From Burkholderiales bacterium (lineage in GTDB: Bacteria; Pseudomonadota; Gammaproteobacteria; Burkholderiales; Burkholderiaceae_C), in NCBI GenBank assembly GCA_016185015.1, contig JACPOI010000009.1, positions 1 through 64,000 on the forward strand: 64,000 bases of DNA, read 5' to 3'. The translations under genes were made by a program, and so were the position numbers. This document shows positions 38,346-47,675 of this stretch, piece by piece (the stretch's first letter is position 1; each line of letters begins with the position of its first letter). The notes under the pieces are model-generated. The model was not told the origin of the DNA, did not search any database, and saw only the letters and a program-made list of their open reading frames with translations.

Positions 38346-41192
38346 TTACAGAGCGTCCGGCAGCAGGACATAGACGCCAATCACATCGACCGGCAAGCAG
38401 GGGTTAACGCTGTACTGACCCACGTCGCGGGCGGCTTCACGCACACGGCGGTGGTCGGCCAACAGAGATTGGGCGCGTTCATGGGCCAGGGCTTCAAGAC
38501 GCTGGGGGTGCGCCTGCAGAAAGCTCAGGGCCTGGGCGACTTCGCGACTCATGGCGTCGCGCGGCAAGTTGCCGGTGGGTTGGCACTCCAGCAGCCGGGC
38601 GGTGGCGTCGTCACTCAACCACTCGGGGGTACTGCGGCCTTTGACAGCCAGGGCCACAGTTTCCTCGGCCATCATCTGGAAGGGCTGGCGGCGGCGCACG
38701 TAGCCCAGCTGATGGCGCAGCCGCAGCAGGTAGAGGGTGGTGACCACGTCCACCGCGTCGGTGATAGTGGCGGCGCAGCGTGCGGTGATGGTGCTGGCGG
38801 GGTTGGCCTGGTCCTGCAAGGCAGTTTCCAGCAGGTGGTCTGCCAGGACCGTAACCAGCGGGTGGCTGCGGTGCAGCTCGGCAAAGTTCAGGTTGAGGAT
38901 GGGCTTGCTGGCATCCGGCACCAGGCCTTCATCGGCCAGGCGCTGGCGCAGGGCCTCCGGCAGGTGCTGGGTGGGCAGGCGATGGATCTGGCGGCGGGTG
39001 GCTTCCAGGGGGGCGTTCAGGCGCGCGCAGGCGCTTTGCACGAAGCGCTGCACATCTTCGCTGGAGCCCAGGGCGGCTTGCTGCTTCTGCCATTCGGGCA
39101 GCACTTCTTCTGGCCGGATACGGCGCTGGGCAAAGACGGTGCGGTTCGCCTTGGCTTTTTCCAGGGCATCGGTCCACTGGGTCTGCAGAGGGGCCAGGAC
39201 TTGCTCAGCTTCGGTGAAGTCAAAGCCAAGCTGCAGGTTGTCTGAGGCCACGCGCTTCATGAGTGCGGCTTTAACCATGGCCTGGTTGATACGCTGCTTG
39301 TCTTCTGGCATGGGCACCAGGATGCCGAGCTCTTTCTGGATGGCCTCGCCCTTGCGCAGGATGACGTTGAGCACAAAGCCATCAACCGGGTTGTCGTGGC
39401 CATACAGCATGGTGCAGCGCACCTCAGGAGCTTGCTGGCCGAAGCGGTCAACGCGGCCCTCGCGCTGTTCGTGGCGGGTGGGGTTCCAGGCCAGGTCGTA
39501 ATGCACGACAGCCGTGAACAGGTGTTGCAGGTTGATGCCTTCGGACAGGCAGTCGGTGGCGACGAGGATACGGGCCTCGTTCTCATCCATCTCCTCGACT
39601 CTGTCTCGGCGCTCTTCCGGGCTTAGCTCTCCTGTGACCACATCCACCAGTACCTTGGGGAAGTGCTTTTTCAGTTCGGCGGCCACATACTGGGCGGTGG
39701 CGACGTAGCGGCAGAACACCACGGTGGCGTAGCCGTCTTTGACCAGGCCCTCCAGGTGGTTGATGAGTGTGGTCAGCTTGGGGTCGCCCGCCCTACCAGA
39801 GAGGCGCTGAGCCTCTGCAATCAGGGCTTGCAGGCGGACGCTGTCTTGGGTGCGCTCCAGCACCTGGCCAGCGGGCTCCAGGTCATTGCTGCCCAGGTCG
39901 TCGGACTGGCCGTCGTGCAGGCGTTCGTCTTCAAGCAGTTCGTCTTCGTCAGCGCTGGCCAGGGCTTCGGTTTTGCCTTCCAGTCGCGTGGTCAGGGCCT
40001 TGACGGCGGCGGCGGGGCTGGAGGCCACGCAGCGCAACAGGGCGAGGGTGGCGTACCAGATCAGGCGTGCGCTGCCTTGCTGGCTTTGTTCCACCGATTC
40101 GGCCATTTCACGGCAGTAGGTCTGCACGGCATCGAAGAAGGCACCCCAGTCGCCCGTGAGCTTGTAGGTCAGCTCGGTTTTCATGCGGCGTGCAAAGCCT
40201 CGGCCGTCATGGGTCTCGGCTTGCCACTCCGCAATGTCTTTACGGCGGCGCTGCACAAAGTGCCGGGCCAGCAACTGGCGTAAAGGGTCATCCGCTGATG
40301 TGCGCGTCTGCAGATCCAGGAACGCGGGGTCCAGCAGGGACAGCAGGTTGTAAAAGGCCGCTTCATCGCCCGAATGGGGTGTGGCTGTCAGGAGGAGCAG
40401 GTGGCGGTTTTCGTCTTTGGTCAGGCGTTGCAGGAGCTCAAAGCGCAGCTGTTTGCCCGCGCCACTGCTGGCACAGGTGTGGGCCTCGTCCACGATGATG
40501 CATTCGGGGGCGATGGACAAGAAGTGCTCGCGGTGGCGTTCGCTCTTGATGTAGTCCAGGCTCACCACAACGATGGGGTGGTGGTCAAACAGGCCGACAC
40601 CGTGGGGCAGGTCGCGCTCCACACGGCTGGCGCTGGCGGAGGTCAGGGCTATGGCTTGCAGATTGAAACGGCTCAGTAATTCAGACTGCCATTGCTCCAC
40701 GAGATGGGGAGGGCAGAGCACAGCCAGGCGGGAGACTTCACCGCGGTCCATCAGCTCACGCACGATGAGACCAGCTTCCACGGTTTTTCCGATACCTACG
40801 TCGTCGGCAATCAGCAGGCGTACCGTGGTCAGGCGCAGAGCCATGAGCAGGGGCACAAGCTGGTAGGCACGCGGCTCAACGGCAATGTTGCCGAATGAGC
40901 GGAACGGACCGCCACCAGCGCGTAGCTTCAGGCGCAGAGCGTCGCGCAATAACAGGGCTGCTGCGTGGTTGCCGGGCTGCTCAGGGCTGGGCCAGGGGAA
41001 GGTCGCCGGCTCGACGGGGGCGAACTCCAGCTCCGGTATCAGTGTGACGATGTCTTCGTCTGCTCCACCCAGGGGACGCAGGCGCAAGAGCTGGCTGCCG
41101 TCGTCCTGCCGAGCGTCTGCTTGCACAACCCACTCTCGGCCGCGTGCGCGCACCAGGTTGCCAGGCATGAAATCGTGAGTGGCTTGTGTCAT
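38346..41192 (-). CDS. SNF2-family helicase, DrmD-like
   Basis: 948 residues. N-terminal SNF2 ATPase: Walker A DDVGIGKTVEAGLIV (about 129), DEAH box CIIVDEAHTCAS (about 234), and LLLLTATPHSGDEAAFYNLL. The helicase C domain has VATDCLSEGINLQHLF (about 544) and the arginine-finger block EQREGRVDRFGQ (about 577). A long C-terminal extension (about 620-948) has no recognised enzyme motif. The layout matches DrmD of DISARM class 1, a DNA translocase of the HepA/RapA group. The gap to the YprA-like gene is 18 bp, to the methyltransferase 9 bp. Confidence 0.88.
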   Translation of the reverse strand: MTQATHDFMPGNLVRARGREWVVQADARQDDGSQLLRLRPLGGADEDIVTLIPELEFAPVEPATFPWPSPEQPGNHAAALLLRDALRLKLRAGGGPFRSFGNIAVEPRAYQLVPLLMALRLTTVRLLIADDVGIGKTVEAGLIVRELMDRGEVSRLAVLCPPHLVEQWQSELLSRFNLQAIALTSASASRVERDLPHGVGLFDHHPIVVVSLDYIKSERHREHFLSIAPECIIVDEAHTCASSGAGKQLRFELLQRLTKDENRHLLLLTATPHSGDEAAFYNLLSLLDPAFLDLQTRTSADDPLRQLLARHFVQRRRKDIAEWQAETHDGRGFARRMKTELTYKLTGDWGAFFDAVQTYCREMAESVEQSQQGSARLIWYATLALLRCVASSPAAAVKALTTRLEGKTEALASADEDELLEDERLHDGQSDDLGSNDLEPAGQVLERTQDSVRLQALIAEAQRLSGRAGDPKLTTLINHLEGLVKDGYATVVFCRYVATAQYVAAELKKHFPKVLVDVVTGELSPEERRDRVEEMDENEARILVATDCLSEGINLQHLFTAVVHYDLAWNPTRHEQREGRVDRFGQQAPEVRCTMLYGHDNPVDGFVLNVILRKGEAIQKELGILVPMPEDKQRINQAMVKAALMKRVASDNLQLGFDFTEAEQVLAPLQTQWTDALEKAKANRTVFAQRRIRPEEVLPEWQKQQAALGSSEDVQRFVQSACARLNAPLEATRRQIHRLPTQHLPEALRQRLADEGLVPDASKPILNLNFAELHRSHPLVTVLADHLLETALQDQANPASTITARCAATITDAVDVVTTLYLLRLRHQLGYVRRRQPFQMMAEETVALAVKGRSTPEWLSDDATARLLECQPTGNLPRDAMSREVAQALSFLQAHPQRLEALAHERAQSLLADHRRVREAARDVGQYSVNPCLPVDVIGVYVLLPDAL

Positions 41193-41210
41193 GAGTAAAA
41201 CTGGAAAGAC

Positions 41211-44200
41211 CTAGCTGAAAACATGGCGGTGGGCGGCAAACTGCTCTTGCCACAGCGCGGGGTTGGACATGTCGAGGATTGACCAGCCCTTGTCTGCAAG
41301 CTCGGCTTGGTGGTCCGCTGCCACGGGCTGCAACACCACCAGGGTGCGGGCCGCCTTGTATTGGCCCGCCACGATGAGCCTGCCGCCCAGCACGGGCAGT
41401 TGGGCTTGGTCTGGCGCCTTATGCGCACCCGCTTGGAGTGCCTGTTGCCATTGGGGCCACAGCACATCTTTCGGGCCTGCAGGGGCGGCTGAGGCTGCTG
41501 ATGGGGGCGGCGGCGGTTGTCCAAGTTCCGGCTTGCCTGGAGTCACCTGGGCGTTGGCCAAGGCGACCAGCATTTCAGTGGCCTGCGTGTTGCGGCGGTT
41601 GATGTGGCCGTGATCGGGCTGGTTGAAATACGACAACAGGCACTGGTAGCAACCCGCTTCGCAGATGCTGTGGCCATCGACGGTCTTCTGCTCTAGCTCG
41701 GGCAGGCCATCGACCGTCCAGGGGCCTGTGGGGGCTCGATAGTGCATTACGCGCAGGGCCGCGGCCGCGACTTGGGCCATAGCCTGCGGCTCGGTAGCGA
41801 GGCGGGTCAGCACCCCAGCGCCGCCTTCGGAGGCCTCGTAAAACAGCAAGGCCTGGCGTTCGTCCTGCTTGGGCAGGGGCTCAGCCACCAGCTCGGACTC
41901 CTCAATCTGGAAGGTCATCTCAATGCCGCGCTTGAGTGCGGCTTGGAGCGTGGCCATGGCTTCCAAATCCATGGGCACGGTGGGTGCCAGGATGAGGATG
42001 TTGCGGTGGTCTTCGACGAAGGGGACGATTTGCTGGTTGGGCACCTTGTCCAGCAGGCTGTCGTCATTGCTGCCGTCATCTGTGGCGCCTGGCTCGTCTT
42101 TTTTGCTCCACTGGCCTGTGATGGGGTTGATGTAGAAGCCGAGTTGCTCTTTGTTCTTGCGCCGGCGCCAGCCGCGGTTAATCCGCCAGATTTGCGCTGC
42201 AGGAGCATAGGTCAGCGCGGCCAAAGTTGGAGCATCGTCAACGCTACCACCGCGGATCAATGATTTGTGTTGCGCCAGCTTGCCATCGGGCCCCGGCAGG
42301 AAGCGGTAGGTGGTTTGCAGCTCGAAGCCCTGGCGTTGGCGGTCCTCATCGTTAATGGAGATTCGCTCCACGGGGATGGTTTCTACCGTTTCGATGCGGT
42401 AGAGGTTGCGAACCCAGTCATGGTCTGTGAGCAAGGCGCCGCAGTTTTCGCAGCAGTTCTGGTGCGGCTCGGTGCCGCCTTCCTCGCCCATATGGGCATA
42501 ACCGCACTGGCTGCAAACACGGCTGGCGACTGTGGCGAGCGTGCTGTTCCCCGAGATGTGGTCTGCCGAGCCGACGTTGAGCTTGGCGCGCACCACCCGG
42601 TACATGCGCCCCTGGTGGTAGATGAGGCTGCGCGGGCCAAACTCGGATAACGCCAAAAAGCGCGGACGGCTGACCATGCTGCCTTCGTCATCCTTGCCTT
42701 TGGCCGCGGTACCGCCTTTGGCAGGGATCCAGGCCATGAGCGGCAAGCGCGGGAAGTTGTAGCCAGGTAGAAAGCCTTGGCTGGCGAGGTAGCGGTAGGT
42801 ATAGAAATCGGAGTTTTGGCCGTTGCCGGACTTGAGTAAGACGCTGTACTGGCGGGCGGCATCGCCATAGCGGCGCTGCGCATTTTGCTTTTCTGCGTGC
42901 GAGGTGGTGTAGCTCTTGACCACCTGGTCAGCCATGTCCATTTGCTTACGGGTGGCATCCACCAGGGCGCGCCAGCGCTCGAAAGCGGCATTGAAATCTT
43001 CGCCCGCTTTCTCAATCGTTTTGGTCACATGGTCGGCTGTAAACCAGGGACTGTTCTTGAGCACGGAAGTTAGTTGCGCCATAAAACCTTGAGAACTAGC
43101 CAGGGCACGGGCTGTGACCTCGGGCGCCATGAGTTTGTCGCGCAGGGCCGGCAGTAAGGGCTTGTCAGGCCGCTCCAGGTCAAGCATGGGAGCGATGCTG
43201 GTGTCCAGCTGAACTTGTGCTGCGGCCAGCCACACGGCATGCAGGTGGCTTTCAATCAAATCGCGGTTGGCCAGGTCCAGGGTGGGCGGCTTGACGATGC
43301 CGTGCACCATTTCGGTGGCGTGGTGGAAAAACCATTGGTCGTGCGGACTGAGGGCGGCGCAGTAGGTGATGACCAGTGCTTGTTGTCCTGAGCGACCGGC
43401 CCGTCCACTACGCTGGGCGTAGTTGGCGGGGGTGGGTGGGACGTTGCGCAAGTAAACAGTGTTCAGTGCAGAAATGTCCACGCCCAGCTCCATGGTGGGG
43501 GAGCAGAACATCACGGGCAGGCGCTTCAGCGGCGCCTCATGCGCGGGGTTATCCAGCCAGTCCTTGCGATCTTTCTCGGTATAGCGGAAGCGCTGTTCCA
43601 GCAACTGCCGGCGAGCGGCATCCACCTGCGCGGTGTGTTCCTGGGCCTCAAAGTCAAACAGGGGGTGTCCTTGTTGGCGTAGGGTCTGTGCAACCGCCTG
43701 GTAGAGGTTGCGGAAGAATTGATTGTGTTTGCTGTTTTCCTGGGCCTGTGTCTCATCGACTAACAGCCAGTCCATGGAGGAGGCGTTGAGGCGCCAGCCG
43801 ATGACTTGGGCGTCCACATCGGCCTTCTGGACGTAGCCGTAATTGGAGGCAGCCTGAAGCAGCTGCTCCACAAACTCGACCCACTGGGGGTCTTTCCAGC
43901 CACTGACTTGGCCTGCTGCCGCACTGTCTTTCCAGAATGCGGCAGCCTTGATGTCTTTCAACAGGCGGGAACGGGAGCCGCCGGGAATCAAATCGGGACG
44001 GGGCTTTCCTTTGTATTCTGGGCGCTTGGTCAGAATCAGATATTTGGCCGTTTCGAGGTTTTCGTCTGGCGCAAAAGCCCAGCGCTCGCTCAGGTACTGG
44101 TAGGCGGTTGTTTTGGCCTTGTCTTGCTCTACTGCGTCCAGGTAGCGCGATTCCATACACAGGCTGCGTCGCATGCTGTCGAACAGGATGCGGGCCAGCT

Positions 44201-46520
44201 CCACGCGCTGCGCGGGGGTGATTTTGGACAGCACCGGGCTGCCGCTGAACAAGGAGGACTCGGCCGAGAATTCGTCCAGCCCCCGATAGGCAATCGAGAG
44301 CAGGTTCAGCTGGTCCAGGTTGGGGTTGTTAAAGCGCCAGCCGCGACGCAGGTCCCGCAAGAGGCGGTAGCCGATGATGAAGCGCATGGTGCGCTGGGCA
44401 TCTTGGCGCGCCAAGCCCATGAGCTTGGGCGTGCGCAGATACTCGGCCAGCGTGCCGAAATCTGTTTTGTCAAAGCCCAGGGCTTTGAAGACGGCATCTG
44501 CCAAGGTTTCTTCTGACAGCAAGCCGTGGTTGTTTTGCAGAGCCCCAATCAACGCAGAGCGTAGGGTGAGCAAAAACAGGAAGTCATTGAAGTGCCCAGC
44601 TTGCAGGGCGGCATCTTGCCGGTTGTCGGTGAAGCCGAGCAACTTGCGTGGGTCTGGCTGATCCTGCGCAATGTCCTTGACATCGAATAGTTGTCGGATG
44701 GCTCCGAGCGTGAGCATGGTGGTGGCGGATGACCGACCCTCACCAGACAGGCTTGCCAGTCGGTTGATGTCTTTGCCGTGAACTTCATGGGTCTGGCCGC
44801 AGTTGAGGCAAAAACGAAATTTGCCGGGGATGTACCAGTAGGACTCACCACTGCCTTGCCAGCCTTGGGGGCTGACCTGCACGTCCGCGGGCACATGTTT
44901 GGCGTATGTGCTTTTGAGCTTGGGTTCGGCCTTGGTCAAGTCCAGCCAAGACTCCGGCAAATCTTCAATGTTGCCTTTGTAGGTCTGACGAGGGTTGGCC
45001 GGGCACAGGAAGCCGTAGCTGGCGTTTTCGTCGTCGTCGCCAGCGATATCGTCAATTTCGCGAGGGCTGTATTCCAGCTGGGCTTGGCCTGAGCGCCAGA
45101 CTGGGTGGTATTCCTGTCCGCAATCTCGGCAGAAGTGGACGGGATACAGCTGTGCCCCTTCGTCCTGGCGCCCAGGCGCATAGCGCTGGGCGTCTAGGGT
45201 GATGTGGCGCTTTTTAGCTGGCTCCAGCGTGGCTAGAACCTTGCCAGGGCCGCTGATGAACTGATGTAGTTTGAAGGCAAAGGGTGGGCGGCCTTGGGGG
45301 GTCTTGATGTCATTGGCGGCTACCAAGAATCGCTGCAAGCCTGCCATAGCTTCATCAGGGGAGCACTGCGCATCTTCCGCCAGCAGGCCGGCAGCATCTT
45401 TCAGCGTGATGGGCTTGGCGCGGCGTGGTGGCTCATCTGCCGGCAGCTCAATACCCAGGGTCAACTCCACCCAAATGGCCAGGGGGTGGTTGCTGAAGGC
45501 TTCAAAATCAGACCAGCCATGGTTTTCCGTCAGCAGCGAGGCCTTCAGCATGGGCTTGATGGACTGCACGTCTTTGCCAGGGTTTGTGACGCGCTGCAGC
45601 GTTTCGCCAATGACGTCGTGCTCAGTGATGGATGCGCCAAACAAAAGGCTCGCCACGCTTGCCACCGTTTGATTGCGGTCGGCCTGGGTGCCGGTGGAGG
45701 ACATGGTGGCGGAGGTGCCGATGCAGACCAGTTGCTCGGCCTTGAGCCGTTCGCGCAGGCGGCGGACCAGCAGGGCCACATCAGCTCCTTGACGACCTCG
45801 GTAGGTATGGAGCTCGTCCAGCACCAGAAATTCCAACCCCTGGCAGTGCTCGACGACCTGGCGATCAACCTCTTCAAAACGCGTCAGGATCAGCTCCAAC
45901 ATCATGAAGTTGGTGAGCAGGATGTCCGGCGGGTTGTTGGCAATGTCTTGCCGTTCGGTCGCGCTTTCTTGACCGGTGTAGCGGGCCACGGTGAAGGGGG
46001 CCTGGTCTGGCGCGTAGCCATGGAGGAATTTGTCTAGTTCCTCCAACTGGCTGTTGGCCAACGCGTTCATCGGGTAGATAACGATGGCGCGCGTGCGTTT
46101 CTGTGGATCGGCAGCCTTGGCTTTTACGATGCGGTCGATGATGGGGATAAAGAACGACAGCGACTTGCCCGACCCGGTGCCCGTCGTCACGACATAACTT
46201 TGCTGCTTTTGGGCCTTGGCCAGAGCCTGCAACTGGTGGACATAGAGATGCAGGTCTGCAGGCTTGCTCTCAGTTTTCCCCGTCTGGAAGATGTGCGCGC
46301 AGTCAGGGTGCAGCACGCCCTCTTTGGCCAACTGCTGGACGGTGCCGCTTCGCTTGTAGTTGGGGTTGATCTGGATCAGCGGCTCGGGCCAGTAGCGACC
46401 ATGGGCATATTCCTCTTCAACCTTGGCCAGGATGTCTGGTGCTGCTACTTTGGAAAAACTGCGAGAAAAGGTGCTGTACTCGCTGATGAGACGATTGCGA
46501 AACTGAAAGACGTCATCCAT
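41211..46520 (-). CDS. Giant YprA/DruE-like DEAD-box helicase with DUF1998 C-terminus
   Basis: 1769 residues, first gene of the operon. Motifs: HQLQALAKAQ (Q-motif-like), Walker A TTGTGSGKSLSF (114-120), motif II LVLDELHTYRGRQG (about 235), GTSATMSS, a central FTDNRQDAALQAGHFNDF, motif V CSPTMELGVDISALNTVYLRN and motif VI QRSGRAGRSGQQALV (about 1040). Zinc-knuckle cysteines appear at CRDCGQEYH, CLNCGQ, CSQCGYAHM and CCENCGALL, and the DUF1998-like end has CEAGCYQCLLSYFNQPDHG (about 1623). This architecture is that of YprA-family helicases central to DISARM (DrmA/B), Druantia (DruE) and Dpd systems. The start MDDVFQFRN follows aggga; 12 upstream in-frame residues are excluded. Confidence 0.88.
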   Translation of the reverse strand: MDDVFQFRNRLISEYSTFSRSFSKVAAPDILAKVEEEYAHGRYWPEPLIQINPNYKRSGTVQQLAKEGVLHPDCAHIFQTGKTESKPADLHLYVHQLQALAKAQKQQSYVVTTGTGSGKSLSFFIPIIDRIVKAKAADPQKRTRAIVIYPMNALANSQLEELDKFLHGYAPDQAPFTVARYTGQESATERQDIANNPPDILLTNFMMLELILTRFEEVDRQVVEHCQGLEFLVLDELHTYRGRQGADVALLVRRLRERLKAEQLVCIGTSATMSSTGTQADRNQTVASVASLLFGASITEHDVIGETLQRVTNPGKDVQSIKPMLKASLLTENHGWSDFEAFSNHPLAIWVELTLGIELPADEPPRRAKPITLKDAAGLLAEDAQCSPDEAMAGLQRFLVAANDIKTPQGRPPFAFKLHQFISGPGKVLATLEPAKKRHITLDAQRYAPGRQDEGAQLYPVHFCRDCGQEYHPVWRSGQAQLEYSPREIDDIAGDDDENASYGFLCPANPRQTYKGNIEDLPESWLDLTKAEPKLKSTYAKHVPADVQVSPQGWQGSGESYWYIPGKFRFCLNCGQTHEVHGKDINRLASLSGEGRSSATTMLTLGAIRQLFDVKDIAQDQPDPRKLLGFTDNRQDAALQAGHFNDFLFLLTLRSALIGALQNNHGLLSEETLADAVFKALGFDKTDFGTLAEYLRTPKLMGLARQDAQRTMRFIIGYRLLRDLRRGWRFNNPNLDQLNLLSIAYRGLDEFSAESSLFSGSPVLSKITPAQRVELARILFDSMRRSLCMESRYLDAVEQDKAKTTAYQYLSERWAFAPDENLETAKYLILTKRPEYKGKPRPDLIPGGSRSRLLKDIKAAAFWKDSAAAGQVSGWKDPQWVEFVEQLLQAASNYGYVQKADVDAQVIGWRLNASSMDWLLVDETQAQENSKHNQFFRNLYQAVAQTLRQQGHPLFDFEAQEHTAQVDAARRQLLEQRFRYTEKDRKDWLDNPAHEAPLKRLPVMFCSPTMELGVDISALNTVYLRNVPPTPANYAQRSGRAGRSGQQALVITYCAALSPHDQWFFHHATEMVHGIVKPPTLDLANRDLIESHLHAVWLAAAQVQLDTSIAPMLDLERPDKPLLPALRDKLMAPEVTARALASSQGFMAQLTSVLKNSPWFTADHVTKTIEKAGEDFNAAFERWRALVDATRKQMDMADQVVKSYTTSHAEKQNAQRRYGDAARQYSVLLKSGNGQNSDFYTYRYLASQGFLPGYNFPRLPLMAWIPAKGGTAAKGKDDEGSMVSRPRFLALSEFGPRSLIYHQGRMYRVVRAKLNVGSADHISGNSTLATVASRVCSQCGYAHMGEEGGTEPHQNCCENCGALLTDHDWVRNLYRIETVETIPVERISINDEDRQRQGFELQTTYRFLPGPDGKLAQHKSLIRGGSVDDAPTLAALTYAPAAQIWRINRGWRRRKNKEQLGFYINPITGQWSKKDEPGATDDGSNDDSLLDKVPNQQIVPFVEDHRNILILAPTVPMDLEAMATLQAALKRGIEMTFQIEESELVAEPLPKQDERQALLFYEASEGGAGVLTRLATEPQAMAQVAAAALRVMHYRAPTGPWTVDGLPELEQKTVDGHSICEAGCYQCLLSYFNQPDHGHINRRNTQATEMLVALANAQVTPGKPELGQPPPPPSAASAAPAGPKDVLWPQWQQALQAGAHKAPDQAQLPVLGGRLIVAGQYKAARTLVVLQPVAADHQAELADKGWSILDMSNPALWQEQFAAHRHVFS

Positions 46521-46648
46521 GCGGTTGTCCCTGAGTGTTGTCCGGGCACATGCCACCCGGTCTCATTTCATATGAGTTTTTCCCCATTCTATGGGGTGCT
46601 CTTGACCGTAGAAACGCCTATTGTCGAACAGTCGAACTGGACTCTGTG

Positions 46649-46871
46649 GACAACGCGCTGGCCGAGACTGTGGAGGGGCTGTACAAGACGAGCTGATCAA
46701 CCGCCGGGGCCCCTGGATGACCAGGGAGGCCGTGTAACTGGCCACCCTGCAATTGGTGCACTGGTTCAATCACACCCGACTAAGCCGATTGGGGCTATTC
46801 CTCTGGCAGAAGCTGAGGCAACCTGCCGGCGGCAACTCGCCTGTGGGACCATCCCCGTGGTCTCAGCTTAA
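46649..46871 (+). pseudogene. Remnant of an IS3-family transposase (OrfB C-terminus)
   Basis: Frame shifts are needed to read DNALAETVEGLYK, then ELINRRGPWMTREAV (TAA) LATLQLVHWFNHTRL, then KPIGAIPLAEAEATCRR and a stop. This is the familiar end of IS3-group integrases (LYKAELI..GPW....V..ATL..VHWFN..R...IG.IPPAEAE). At least two frameshifts and one nonsense codon make it dead. It lies upstream of the defence operon start, on the other strand; a G+C-rich tail after 46880 may include the old terminal repeat. Confidence 0.8.
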
Positions 46872-47012
46872 ACCAAGAGGCCTCCTCAAAACCCCGGGCC
46901 GCTTAGTTAGCCGACCTGGTGCTGGATTTGAACCAGAATTTTTGAAGGACTCTCGACACTGTGCTCCAGTGATGGCAAAGTGCACAAAAAGCTACCAGAA
47001 CAGGGAGTTCAA

Positions 47013-47675
47013 ATGCAGCAGGCGCCTTGCGATTCTTCGCTATCCCTGACGTGTACGGTCCTCGGAGGATTTGGTTTTGACTTTTCTCCGAACGAGACGG
47101 TCGATCTAAAGTTCAAACAAGAGTCTTTTGAGCTTCGTTCGGGTGAATTGCACCACCAGGAGATCTACTACCTCGAATTGGAAGAGGTGGAGATCGCCGG
47201 GCCCGGCACAGTCACAAAAGGCGGTGGATTTATTGGTGGTGGTTTTGGTATTGATGGCGCCATTCAAGGCATTGCTTTGGCGACAATTTTGAACGCGCTG
47301 ACTACGAAGTCAAAAGTCCACACGTTCTTGAAGTTGGTGACTAACTCAGGAGAGATTCATCTTCACTACGGTGGTATGGAGCCAGCCGCCCTTCGAATCG
47401 CCCTGTCTGAAGTTTTTGTTGTTTTACGACGGCAGGATCTCGGTTGGCTAGCGGCAAGGCGCGCGCTCCTGGACAGTAAAAAAGACGGCATGTCCAATGA
47501 GCAGTATGAGCTGCTTGTTAGTCGACTTCTCAAGCCTCCGACTCACAGGCCGCTCTCGGAGCGACAAGGTCGCTGCCCAAGCTGTGATGAAAGCATCCCA
47601 TTACTCTCTCCCACCTGTCCAAAGTGTCACGCTCAATTTGGAGCAGGCACCGCCTGGAGCGTCAAACCTATTTAA
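47013..47675 (+). CDS. Hypothetical protein with Gly-rich helix and C-terminal zinc ribbon
   Basis: 220 residues. The first part is beta-rich (CTVLGGFGFDFSPNETVDLKF), the middle has a Gly-rich hydrophobic segment GGGFIGGGFGIDGAIQGIAL followed by ATILNALTTKSK, and the end is a zinc ribbon GRCPSCDESIPLLSPTCPKCHAQFG with two CxxC pairs. A PH-like or short-membrane-anchored fold is possible but not established. The ATG at 47013 follows cagggag. It converges with the integrase, overlapping its 3' end by eight bases, and faces away from the defence operon; it is an orphan of unknown function in the element. Confidence 0.7.
   Translation: MQQAPCDSSLSLTCTVLGGFGFDFSPNETVDLKFKQESFELRSGELHHQEIYYLELEEVEIAGPGTVTKGGGFIGGGFGIDGAIQGIALATILNALTTKSKVHTFLKLVTNSGEIHLHYGGMEPAALRIALSEVFVVLRRQDLGWLAARRALLDSKKDGMSNEQYELLVSRLLKPPTHRPLSERQGRCPSCDESIPLLSPTCPKCHAQFGAGTAWSVKPI

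Noticed and set aside
33846-41192. Interpretation as a simple Type I or Type III restriction-modification system or BREX
   Set aside because: There is no HsdS/HsdR or Mod/Res pair and no brxC/pglZ; the helicases are of SNF2 (DrmD-like) and YprA type.
46917-46938. Fragment resembling the T arm and 3' end of a tRNA on the minus strand (ctggttcaaatccagcacc)
   Set aside because: Only the T-arm-like hairpin is present; no matching acceptor 5' half, D arm or anticodon arm was found within 80 bp, so it is not a tRNA gene. It could be a scar of an older element.
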